NCBI GenBank assembly: GCA_025024175.1
Contig: QCXZ01000138.1
Location: forward strand, 3,596,002 to 3,660,001
DNA: 64,000 bases
From: Rhyzopertha dominica
Lineage: Eukaryota > Arthropoda > Insecta > Coleoptera > Bostrichidae
Reading direction: 5' to 3'
Shown: positions 35,880-45,805 of the stretch, piece after piece
How positions within the stretch are numbered: position 1 is the stretch's first letter
Layout of the letters: the number at the start of each line of letters is the position of its first letter
Notes under the pieces: generated by a model
Seen by the model: only the letters and a program-made list of their open reading frames with translations
The model's database searches: none
What the model was told of the DNA's origin: nothing
Made by a program: the position numbers and the translations under genes

Positions 35880-37690
35880 TGAGATCTAGGCCCGCGCTTA
35901 ATTCGCCGTCGTTGCTATTTGAACTGCTTTAAAGTTAGTTTTGCAACATGCTCCCCATATTGGCAACAAATTGAGATGTGAAAGAAAAAAGGCATTACAG
36001 ACACCGTGTTTAATCTTATCAGTGATTTCTATATCTGTATAGTATTGGAATCATTGGCATAATTTTTTTGCAAATACATTCAATGTATTCTGACCAGTTT
36101 AATTTCTTATCTATAAGAAGACCTAAGTATTTTATGTGCTGAGTTTCATCAATTACTTGATTATTAATGTGAATATTTAAACTGCGCCTTTGTATTTTTT
36201 TTGTTTGAATGTCATCAATTTTGTTTTATCGGTGTTTATTTAAAGTTTGTTCTGATATAGCCAACTTAAGTAACATTATTATTACCGTTCACAATATTGT
36301 TTAATGCCAGCTGTTCCTTGCCCGTATAGACCAAGACAGTATCATCAAAAGTAAAGTACCGTGCTCTGATCCCAGCAAACTCCAGACTTAGTACATAAAG
36401 TAAGTGCAGTAGTGGACCCAGTATAGAATCTTGGGGTACACCATACTCACTCCTTAGCTTTCTGCTATTTACATCATTTAACCTAACATATTGCCTCCTA
36501 CCTGTTAAATATGATTTAATTGTACTATGTAAGTTGCCTCTAAATCTCATACAATACAGCTTTCTTAATACAGGGTTTCTATAAATGATTCATGCATCCA
36601 GGGTATATGGAAATTATCGCTTAAATCCGTCTGCCGCCTCTCAGGAAGGTGAACACAACAATTGCGTTGACGTATACTTGTCATCTGTCGACTGTTGAAT
36701 TTTTTTGTATATTTTAATATGAGAAAACGCGTGGGAGTTTGTATTTTCAACATATTCTGTAGTATTATGTGCGACAAATCAACTTTAAGGCTGCAGAAAT
36801 CTCACATTTCGGAGCTGTGGGCTGACACGGTTTCGTATAACTTTTAGGTTATGTATCGTATTCGTGAGGTTGTGGCTACAGTAAGCTTGTTATATAATTG
36901 TACTATGATGGACTGAAAGATGTCTTTAGCCTGCTGCAATGGTAAAATTCATAGACTAAGTGGTAGTAACGTTAGCTGCACTACACAAAGCTTCCACAGT
37001 GCAAGGGTGTACCACAAGTCTACTATACCAATAATTATTGTTATTTCTTACCTTTGAAAGAAAAATAGAACCGTAAATTGTTGGAAAATCTTTATAGAGC
37101 CATCAATTTCCTGACTCTAACTTGATCTGCAACCTTCAGTATTATCGTGCTCATTGATGTTTATTTATCGTCATGCATATTGTAGCTTGACAGCAGAAAT
37201 CAACGCCGCCTTGGTTCCATGAATCATTTACAGAAACCCTGTACAATTTCCATAATAACTACGCCAAAGGCCTTTCTTAAATCAACAAACACTGCTACAA
37301 CAAATACCCTTCATCCAGTGCCCTAGATAAATAGTTAACAAAATCCATGGTTGCTCCAAATGTACTGTTATATTTAACGAACTCATACCGAAACTGATCT
37401 ATTTGAACGTGCTTATGTATAAATGCCAACATTCTTTATTAATTATTTTCTCTGTAATTTTTTGAGAAGACACTTATTACTGCTATTGACCTATAGTCAT
37501 TCATACATTCTCTTTGCTCCCAGATTTAAAAATTGGACATATTTTACTTTTATTTTCATTTCATATGAAAACGTACCAGTTCCTAGAACAGTGTTTAAAT
37601 TAAATTAAATTAAAATTTCTATAATATTATCTTTTAAGTTTTGTATGTGCTTGGCTGTCACCCCATCAAAGAATTTTCTTTTCAACAAAC
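35880..37690 (-). pseudogene. Non-LTR RT, split by a MITE
   Basis: Reading the minus strand from 37690 downward: FFDGVTAKHIQNLKDNI (GPDGI block), GTFSYEMKIKV, INKRMLAFI- and QFRYEF-like pieces, FGATMDFVNYLSRALDEG and a D-x-RKAF box. A MITE follows at 37243-36569. The reading resumes with FRGNLHSTIKSYLTGRRQYV, YGVPQDSILGPLL, RARYFTFDDTVLVYTG (catalytic DD kept), INTDKTKLMTFKQKK, KYLGLLIDKKLNWSEYIECI and, near 35940, a PIWGACCKTNFKAVQI block. Indels and stops make it dead. The two halves align either side of the MITE, so the MITE came second. Confidence 0.85.
36569..37243. mobile_element. TA-flanked MITE, long copy (675 bp)
   Basis: The left end is TACAGGGTTTCTATAAATGA, the right end on the minus strand TACAGGGTTTCTGTAAATGA, with the inverted repeat extending about 25 bases. 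TA at both borders fits a mariner-type target duplication. It interrupts the RT exactly between its RKAF and LKSYL parts. Internal blocks (ACTTTAAGGCTGCAGAAATC, CATTTCGGAGCTGT, ATGCATATTGTAGCTTGACA) are shared in inverted orientation with the 247 bp element at 53389-53635. No transposase is encoded. A 70-codon minus frame inside has no motifs. Confidence 0.9.
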
Positions 37691-39405
37691 TGCATCTGCT
37701 ATTTCAGCATTATTATTTTTTTAATATTAAATTAACCGATATAAATTATTAATATCCACAAATTTTAAGCAATAATAAATACATCATTTGTCGTTTGTCG
37801 GTTTTAAAACTTCACCAAAGAATTTGTCAATTTCGTCCGAGCGTTTTAGCCAGCCAACGCCAAAGAAGATTAATGTGATCTAGAAACATGACAGAAAAAC
37901 CCCGACAGCTTTTTGTTACCACCGCATTTACAAAAATGTACACCGCGTATCCGCCCGACCAACCGGGGGATATTTCTAATCTGTTCACGCATGGCAGCGT
38001 AAATAGAGATAACAACATAGATTAGGTCATAAATCAGAGCGAGAGCCGTAATGGTCACGTGCTACTCCCGACCCTTAATGCGTTGTCAGAAGTGGTAATC
38101 GCTCATCTCGGTCCCAACTTCTTTTTTCGCTCCTCTACGGCCGCAAACTGTTAAAGATCATTGCGAAATCGTTTTTGTTTTGATGTTGGGATTTACTGGA
38201 TCTGGACGCTTGCCAGATGTGTAAGTTAGTGCCGGTTTTTTTTCCTAGTTCACTTCATAATTTATGAAATTAAGGGGGGGCATAACTTTCCAGCTGGAAG
38301 ATTTTCCATTCCGTTGGAGTCATTTTCTTCGGTCAAGTTTACTATGTCATCACTTATCTGTATATCAATTTGTGGTGATCGTAAGGGTTAGTAAATTAAT
38401 TCAAGGCTGCGAGCCGTATAGGCATCAGCCTCCATCGTTTGTGAGGGACTATACCTTCTAACGGTATTCAGTTGATTACATTTGCAGACCGATGCTAAAA
38501 ATAAACGTTATTAGTAGTGTTCCGTGTGTTTCTAAGGTTTATATTTAGCTAACCCACTCATCTACTTAGCGCTCGAGTCTTATCCTCTGTGGTTGGTGGA
38601 ATTGCAGTAACTAATTTAGATTTTGTCGTTACTCACATTAGCAAATCACGCGCAATTAAAACCAACCAATCTAGATCACATACTAGGAAGTATTATTGCT
38701 AAGAAATTAGCTTGGAGTATTTGAAATGTCCTTCAAAGCTTATTACAGATTCAATAAACCAATCTAAAGTAAAGGAACAATAAATAGTAGTCCCACTATA
38801 TTTGACCAATTCAAATTTAAATGGATGACTCTTAGAGTCCAGGTGTTATAGACGAATTCTTCAAAACACGACGTTAGAATACGTTTTTGATCATCAGCAA
38901 CTCTATTTTTGGCATTACTTATGTGNAAAGTAGCCAATATTTGCTTCCGTAGACGATTAAAGAATGGTATTTTTGACATACATTTGCAAGCAATGCANAA
39001 AGTGTTTGTATTCTTCNTTTCAAAAATGTTTGGTGAAAATTTTGATAGCTGTTTTTTTNCCACCTTTATCTGTTATTGAAGGCACCGTTTGCTTTTTTGG
39101 TAAATTATGGAAACAGTGAAATCCGGTTGGTGGTCTTCTACCTGTACAAACCTAAATTATTAGTTAATTAATCAATTAATAAAAACGGCACAAAATCTGT
39201 CGTAATCAAATTGCAGAGTTAAATTGTCAACGTATCACTAAAACGTTTTTTGTTAAATAAATAATCTAACAAACGAATGATAGATTGGTGGATTAAATAA
39301 TCATTTAGTTAAGTAATTTTATAATTTACTTAAGTAATTTCCGTTATAATCAACTCAATTAGACTCAAATGTTTGAACACTGCAAAAAATTGGATGAAAT
39401 TAAAT
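37691..39405. other. Intergenic; weak minus-strand frame near 38.9 kb
   Basis: The part at about 37820-38180 is GC-richer (ACCGCGTATCCGCCCGACC) with no convincing frame. A minus-strand frame at 38764-39063 contains several N bases and reads KNRVADDQKRILTSCFEEFV in its middle, protein-like but unidentified. The rest is AT-rich. Confidence 0.3.
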
Positions 39406-39663
39406 AACTTAAGAATAGTATTTTGGTTTGAAGGCTTCCGTGGTTGTTGTCGATGACATGTTGTTTTCCGGGCTGGTTCCCACGTTGGTTATTAGACCTT
39501 GACGACTCATGTCGGTGTCTTCCTCAGAAGTAGCTCTGAAACTGTAGTTCAGTAGTTTCAGAACTACTTCTGAGGAAGACACCGACATGAGTGTCGAAAC
39601 GTCAAGGTCTAATAACCAACGTGGAACCAGCCCGGAAAACAACATGTCAACTTAAGAATAGTA
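39406..39663. mobile_element. Palindromic insertion 1 with 15-bp TSD
   Basis: The 15-base sequence AACTTAAGAATAGTA occurs at 39406-39420 and 39649-39663, flanking a 228-base insertion. The insert is a near-perfect inverted dimer: arms 39454-39543 and 39554-39649 around a 10-base loop, each running TGACATGTTGTTTTCCGGGC and on through a CGTTGGTTATTAGACCTTGAC block. The left arm carries a further ~33 bases (TTTTGGTTTGAAGGCTTCCG onward) without a partner. The right arm holds CTGAGGA (39570-39576), a GACAC/GTGTC stem and GAAAC (39596-39600), a hammerhead-ribozyme-like layout. Inverted terminal repeats with a ~34 bp extension are known for Penelope-like elements, so this may be a non-autonomous derivative. 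Confidence 0.75.
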
Positions 39664-39695
39664 GGTAACCATGATTACCATGGAAACCAGACAAG

Positions 39696-39900
39696 CAATT
39701 TTAATGTCGATTGGAAGGCTCCGTGGTTGTTGTCGATGACATGTGTTTTCCGGGCTGGTTCCCACGTTGGTTATTTGATCTTGACGTTTGATGTCTTCCT
39801 CAGAAGTAGCTCAGAGCTACTTCTGACCAACCAACGTCAAGGTTCAATAACCAACGTGGGAACCAGCCCGGAAAACAACATGTCAATTTTAATGTCGATT
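39696..39900. mobile_element. Palindromic insertion 2 with 17-bp TSD
   Basis: CAATTTTAATGTCGATT occurs at 39696-39712 and 39884-39900, flanking a 171-base insert of the same family as insertion 1, 50 bases away. It begins GGAAGGCTCCGTGGTTGTTG and its 3' end, AACAACATGT, is at the same point as in insertion 1. The arms meet at a one-base centre (AGCTC-A-GAGCT near 39813). The core has degenerated: neither arm keeps both the CTGANGA and the GAAA part. Different TSDs show two separate insertion events. Confidence 0.75.
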
Positions 39901-39944
39901 AACATTAAATCTGTCATATTGCATTGCGTCATTCCAAAGAAGCA

Positions 39945-40878
39945 ATGCTTCCGAAATTACCTTCGATACAAGTTACTAGAGCCGTAACGTTACTTCAAGA
40001 AGGATATTCGCAAAGTTATGTTGCCCAACAGCTTGGGGTGGTCTAGGAAATCCTTTGGAAGCTTTGGAAAAGATATAGAGAGACGAATAGGAACGCGTTG
40101 TAGAAGACGCACAACCCTAAAAGATGACCTGTTTGTGCAACTGCAAGCACTGAGAAATCGTACTCATACTGCACGAGACCTTCAAGCCGACCCCCTGAGA
40201 ACAAGAGAAACAGTAGTTAGCGATCAAACTGTACGTAATAGGCTCAGGGAGGCTACTTTAAGATCAAGACGTCCCGCAAAAGTGCCCAAATTGAGCAGAG
40301 AACATCGTCGACGAAAACTTCAATTTGGAAGAGAACACCTAAACTGGCAACTTCGTAACTGGACACCTGTATTGTTTAGTGATGAGTCTAAGTTTGCTCT
40401 GTCCGGTAATGATGGACGTATAAGAATCTGGAGGAGGCCTGGAGAACGTTTTATGCCAAATACAGTGCATGAAACAATTTCTTTTGGTGGTGGATACGTA
40501 ATGGTGTGGGATGGTCGTAACGAGCTTATGGTGGACTGACATCTCGAAGGCACCTTCACGAAATTCTAGAGCCCCAGGCCTTAGCCTCAAGCAAATACAG
40601 TTGGTCCGAGTTTTATCTTAATGCAAGATAATGCTAGACCCCATACGGCCCAAATCGTCACTGAATATCTTAACAATCGGAATATTCGGGAGATTGATTG
40701 GCCTGCATGCAGCCCAGATATGAATCCAATCGAGCATGTATGGGGTCAACTAGGGAAATGTATACGTCAGCGTCCAAATCCTCCAATCACAACTGCAGAG
40801 CTTGCACATGCCTTGATTGAGGAATTTAATAACGTCGCACCAGAAGTCTTCCGAAGGCTTATTCGCAGTATGCCATGA
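39945..40878 (+). pseudogene. Tc1-family transposase pseudogene
   Basis: The plus strand encodes a helix-turn-helix start (MLPKLPSIQVTRAVTLLQEG, then YSQSYVAQQLGV), then after a frame change RTTLKDDLFVQLQALRNRTH, a second HTH-like region (DQTVRNRLREATLRSRRPAK), and VLFSDESKFALSGNDGRIRI with the first catalytic Asp. After a small deletion come MQDNARPHTAQIVTEYL (second Asp) and DWPACSPDMNPIEHVWGQLG (Glu of the DD34E triad), ending at 40878. All three catalytic residues remain. At least two frameshifts and a stop in the GGYVMVW-to-MQDN segment disable it. Total length, about 310 codons, is a little below the usual 340. Terminal repeats were not found. Confidence 0.9.
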
Positions 40879-41439
40879 CGTTGTGCAGCACTTTTACAAT
40901 CAAGAGGGGGGGGGCCTAAATATTAGGTTCGAATTTGTTGAAACTTGTTCTCGTTCTTTGTCCGCTTTTTATTGCGATTTTTTTATTGACTACTTTAATT
41001 TTGAACACATTTATATATTAATAGTAGTACTAAAATGTTAAAATACATTTGAACTTTAAAATTGTTAAATATAAATAAATAAATCATTGTTCCATCTGCA
41101 TTATAAATTTGATATCCATTCCTAAAAAAGTAATAAAATTATTNAAGTTCAAGAAAGTGACTACTTTTACATTGTATGTTTTCCTATGAATACCTATGAT
41201 TATTATTATTACATAGAACAAAAAATTAACTAGTGTACCAGTGTGACTGCAGCACTCTTCAACCAAACACATGTGGAACAGCAAGTTAGCCATTTGGTTA
41301 GGAAACGGGCCCTGTTGCTCAAGAATCTAGCATCTCAAAAAGTAGTGTTTATTCAATTATTTATTCAAAAACCATCCATACAAGGTAACAATCGATGTGT
41401 AACAGATTTACCTTACATCTGTTTTTTCTAATAAAATTG
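40879..41439. other. 3' flank of Tc1 copy and AT-rich spacer
   Basis: A nine-base G run at about 40906-40914 and AT-rich sequence. One N at 41144. A short frame at 41243-41431 has no motifs. Confidence 0.4.
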
Positions 41440-41938
41440 AGTTAATGTTGAAGGATGACGTGAACAGGCATTATTATTGTCGTCTTGGGGTGACACCAAA
41501 CCACACATTTTGGGTGGAAGTCACACCCAAGCACCTCAAAAACTGAACGTCTGGACACTCATTCTGGGCGATCGCATTATCGGGCTCCTTATTTTTAATT
41601 TGATTGGTAATAGTTATTAGCAGCTACTAGATGACCTTATTGACCCTTTAATCGCCCAAGCAATGGATGGAGCGCTTCTCCATTATCACGTACGAATTCG
41701 TGACTTCCTAGTTGTATAATACAATGGGTAGGCAGAATCCAATGCCCAGCTAGGTCCATCAAGTCTTTCAATTTCATCCATTAGATTTTTTTATGGATAT
41801 GCTGCACCAGCGGAATATCTCCAAGTGCTTCTAGAAAGAATCTTGATAGGGTGCGGTGCGGTCACCCCGAAAATGTTGCAATACGTTAAACATGCTTTTG
41901 AAAATCGATTGTACCTATTGTATGAAACTTGGAGGTGA
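41440..41938 (+). pseudogene. Mariner-like transposase pseudogene
   Basis: Plus-strand frames give DDVNRHYYCRLG (the VNRHN-x-RYW motif), LNVWTLILGDRIIGLLIF (NVWAGI-GD-IIGP-F), YQQLLDDLIDPLIAQAMDGA and LLHYHVRIRDF (QQDGAPPHY block, first residues of the block lost). A block around 41750-41800 matches PARSPDLTPLDFFLWG. Near the end, GCGAVTPKMLQYVKHAFENR and the stop after LYETWR are the usual C-terminus. The part before the first catalytic Asp is absent and several frame changes occur. It belongs with the fossils at 32.5 and 54.8 kb. Confidence 0.75.
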
Positions 41939-42419
41939 ACTGAACTGTGCTTTCATAACTACTTTTGTTTCCTGTTACAGTAATTACTAAGCAGTGTTCT
42001 AAAAAACGAGTGGTTGAAATGTGGGGAAAACGGTTGCCGTTTAATTTTTTTGAGGAGGTGGCTTTGGTCACTTGAGATATGAGGCTTACAGAAATAACTC
42101 TGAAACCAGACAGAATTTTGTCCCTTTCAGGTTAAAATTGAAATGTTTCGGCGTTTTTCCACACATGGATAAATCGTAGATTTTAGAGGATACAAAGTTT
42201 GATTGAGAAGACGTGTATAATGTCATTATTTTGTAGAGGTGTCCAGGTACAACGTAATGTGACAAAATCTCCCTTTTTATATATTTTCCTGATTGAGGCT
42301 AATAGCTCTCCTTTGCTCTGTCTTTATTTACAATGAAAAAACGTCTGACAACCATTTTGCACAAGAACAAGCAAATACAATTTTTGCACAAAAAGATCTG
42401 CCAAGCTTTTAGAAATATT
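41939..42419. other. Non-coding spacer
   Basis: No motif recognised. It could include the 3' end of the preceding transposon. Confidence 0.4.
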
Positions 42420-42605
42420 AGAAAAATTCACACACCGCGTAAATATTATAAACAGATTTTATCGACTGTATAAAGTAAGTAAATATGTGTTCTATTGGTG
42501 AAGCAGTCAAATTCAGACAGAAAAGATTTAGCTTCGACCAAGAATCGAACTCGGTCNTTTGGAATTGCGCTCTAATGCATACCAAAGCAGAAGTGACCAA
42601 GTGCC
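42420..42605 (-). mobile_element. tRNA-related SINE candidate
   Basis: On the minus strand GACCGAGTTCGATTCTTGGT contains a good pol III B box (GTTCGATTC) set in a T-arm: ACCGAG pairs with CTTGGT around the 7-base loop TTCGATT. Upstream GCATTAGAGCGCAATTC resembles the end of a D-arm. The A-box spacing is shorter than in a true tRNA and no anticodon stem can be drawn, so this is a SINE head instead of a tRNA gene. About 120 bases of body follow (from AAGCTAAATCTTTTCTGTC). One N lies in the head at 42557. No second copy is in the window. Confidence 0.55.
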
Positions 42606-44096
42606 AAAACTTTATTGTTTCTATTATCTAAATTAACAGTGAGCACATCTAGCCCATTTGTAGTTAGTCTTCGTGGCCCTGCTTCACTAATAAAACAAAC
42701 ATTTACATAAAAATTTATACTTAATGCCGAAGTTTTGACTTTTGGTCTTAAAATCATCCTAAGATTTATCTCCAAAGTTAAAAGATGTAATGAATTAACC
42801 ACGCAATATACAGGTACGGGCAACACAGACGCAGCATCTGAATTTCAGCTTAGTCATAGCTACAGTTTGTGACTCGGAAGACTGAAAGAAATCTAAATTT
42901 GAGATTACTGGTGAAAGGAGGCATCTTCATAAAGATATTTTATTGTTGCATTGAGAAAATGTAAACGTTTGTGCAGAAAATTATTTGGAAGTACAATAAC
43001 AAAACGTATTAGCCGAAGCATTGCAATTTAACTCCAACCCCACCTCTCGATCATCCAGTGATTGAACTAAAAGTGAAATTAAGCAAATAAAAAATTCAGT
43101 TGTTTTAGAACTGACCGGTGAACCAATCGCTGGGACATTCGATATTCAACGACACTCGACGAGTGTTAAGCACCGCAACGAGCACTCCATTAGTGCTCTT
43201 GAAACAGATACAAGGATTTCGTTCCAAACCTGACCCGGCATGTGGGGTACCTCATTATTTCCCGGCAATTTCGCGTTCGGCTTGTTTTTTACGTTCCACG
43301 ATAAACGCGTAAACGTGAAGTGGTAGATAAATCCACAATCTTCCTCTATCTACACAGCGCCATCCCGCGGGTGGAGTTCTCCCCGGGGCCCGACGGTTAT
43401 ATAGGCTGATGATAATATAATTTAGATTCAAGAACTGAAGTTTCGCGTAAAAATCGAGTCATTACTTCTGCCCTTCATTTGCAAGTTTAATTGCTTTGTT
43501 AAACAAGTTGAGCGGAGCCTGTCTATAGTTTTGCGAACCTCGGGGGCCCTGGCGGGCGGGCGAATTCGATTCTTTAACAAGTTGTTTAACTGCGTAGCGT
43601 GACGCGGGTAAATATGGATCGCCTAGGGATTGGATGGCGTAAACGCATCACGCAAATCAAAATTCGGGCGGTTTCCAATATGCCATCGGCGTAATCTAAT
43701 AGGGAAGGGCCTAGCGGGAGTTGTTTCTTGGGGGATGCATAGTTTTTCCAGGAGGAAATGGACCGTTTGACTCTTAGAGGGTGAGGGGGGTGGTACTCCT
43801 GTGCGAGACGGACAGGACTATGGATATTTCATTTTATGATCCATGTTCCCAAATAGATCATTCAGGATTTCCTCAAAAGCCCTCTACTAAGTACTGTAAT
43901 ACACAAACACATTATCGGTGAATCTGTGCCTATGTCAGGCCGTTGCGATGTAGGTTCTAGTTATCCTGCATTTACACGAGAATTGATTAATCTTTTTAAA
44001 AGAAGGACCATGCACTAGAATGATTACATGAGTACGAAGTTTGTGTACCATCTTGACATGGCAAAGCGCTTAAGGTCGGAGATTGGAAAGGTGTAA
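42606..44096. other. Intergenic with a strong GC-rich island
   Basis: The block 43100-43850 is the most GC-rich in the window (CCCGCGGGTGGAG, GGGGCCCGACGGTTATATAG, CCTGGCGGGCGGGCG). A 64-codon plus frame (43118-43312) lacks motifs. It could be a promoter or conserved regulatory element: GGTTATATAGG near 43393 is TATA-like. No transcript direction can be assigned. Confidence 0.4.
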
Positions 44097-45805
44097 CGCC
44101 GAGAGTACCATCAGTTTATTGGTCAGGTACAGAGATCGCTAAAAAGTGATCCAAATGGGGTACTGAACAATAATGGTAGAATGTTGGATCTGTCTTTTAG
44201 TAATGCGGCAAATGTAGTTGTCAGACAGTGTAATTTAGTAGATGAGGATCCGCATCATGAGGCCATTGAAGCCGAAATAACTGTACCTTGCGTATATTCT
44301 AATAAATCTAATGATCAACATCGGTGCCGAACAAGGAACTTTTACAAGGCGGATTATGTTGCCATTAAAAATTATCTTGTGAATTATGAGTGGTCGGACT
44401 TTTTAAAGATTAACACTAATGGTACTGTAGAACATCTTTATAACGTATTAAATAATGTAATTTCTATGTATGTTCCACTTTCTAGGGAATCCAAAAGACA
44501 GTTCCCAGCCTGGTTCTCACATTCAACTATAAATCTTATCAGTAGTAAACACAAGAAACATATGAAATGGAAAAAAATAAAACGGAAATCGGATTATCAA
44601 GAGTTTTCGGAATCACGCAAGCGAGTTAAACAGAGTATACAAAGTGACTATAAAAGATATGTTGCCAACATTGAGAAAAATATTCACTCAAACGTTAAAA
44701 GTTTCTGGTCTTATATAAGACAACAAAAGTCTTGCAAAGTAAATAATCCTCCATCTGTGGTGTCTTACAATGATCGTGTTGCCAGTGATAACGTAGCTGC
44801 ATGTAATCTATTCTCTGAATTCTTTTCCTCAGTATTCATTTCTGACTCGTTACCTCCTAATATTCAACGCACCCGAAGTTCCAATTGCATCGAAATAAAA
44901 TACATCTCAAAAGAATCAATAGTAGAAAAAATTATCAAACAAGATATACGTAAGGGCACCGGATCGGACGGCATTCCTGGCATATTTATCAAAACGTGCG
45001 ATGAGATCCTTGCTGAACCACTTAGTATTATATTCAATAAGTCTTTGAAAGAAGGGGTCCCAAGCAAATGGAAACAAGCAAACATTGTCCCCATCTATAA
45101 ATCAGGAGATCAGACTAAAGTAACCAACTATCGTCCCATATCGCTCTTGTCAATTTTTGGTAAAATTTTTGAAAGATGTGTTACTGATGAATTATTCTTT
45201 AATATTAAACAACACATATATGAACGTCAGCATGGTTTTTTCCGTGGAAGGTCGACAGTAACTAATCTCGTTACTTTTGTTCAACATCTGTCAGAAAGCA
45301 TGGATAAAAGAGCTCAAGTGGATGCCGTGTATACCGACTTTTCCAAAGCGTTCGATAAAGTTCACCATGCCTCCCTTCTTATTAAATTGGAGAATTTCGG
45401 TGTGCATGGTAATCTGCTAAGGTGGCTAAAATCGTACTTATGTAATACGAGCCAAGTTGTAACAATAAAAAACTCAGTATCGTCTTCAGTACCTGTAACA
45501 TCCGGTGTACCGCAGGGCTCTCATCTAGGTCCTCTGCTATTTCTTATTTTTATTAATGATATTGGTAATTTTATTCAACACTCAAATTATCTACTGTACG
45601 CAGACGATATGAAAATTTACAGAGAAATAACTAACTTACATGATGCACTGCTTTTGCAAATTGATTTAAATAACTTATACTTATACTGTACCAGAAATTA
45701 TTTATCTAAACCTAGACAAGTGCTATCACGTCACTTTCACGAGAAATGCAAGAAGACCCTCTATGCATAAACTATATTCCTTTTCTGGTAGTTAAAGGAG
45801 AAATA
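44097..45805 (+). pseudogene. Jockey/CR1-like non-LTR RT, truncated
   Basis: An open frame from 44097 (first ATG 44181) to 45770 encodes the end of the endonuclease domain (NNNGRMLDLSFSNA, LVDEDPHHEAI), a basic linker (HKKHMKWKKIKRKSDYQEFS), then RT blocks: KGTGSDGIPGIFIKTC, PIYKSGDQTKVTNYRPISLL, QHGFFRGRSTVTNL, YTDFSKAFDKVHHASLLIKL, VTSGVPQGSHLGPLLFLIFI and NYLLYADDMKIY with the catalytic YADD intact. At about 45710 one indel shifts the frame: the other frame continues NLDKCYHVTFTRN and stops at 45803. The thumb and C-terminus after that are deleted, and the 5' end up to mid-endonuclease is missing. It is the youngest-looking RT here but not functional. Confidence 0.9.

Noticed and set aside
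40320..40590. Two minus-strand frames over the Tc1 pseudogene
   Set aside because: Antisense to the transposase with its SDESKF and GGGYVMVW motifs.
42530..42605. True tRNA gene
   Set aside because: T-arm is good but the anticodon arm cannot be formed and spacing is too short; SINE head fits better.
44864..45094. Minus-strand frame inside the RT
   Set aside because: Antisense to the well-supported reverse transcriptase.
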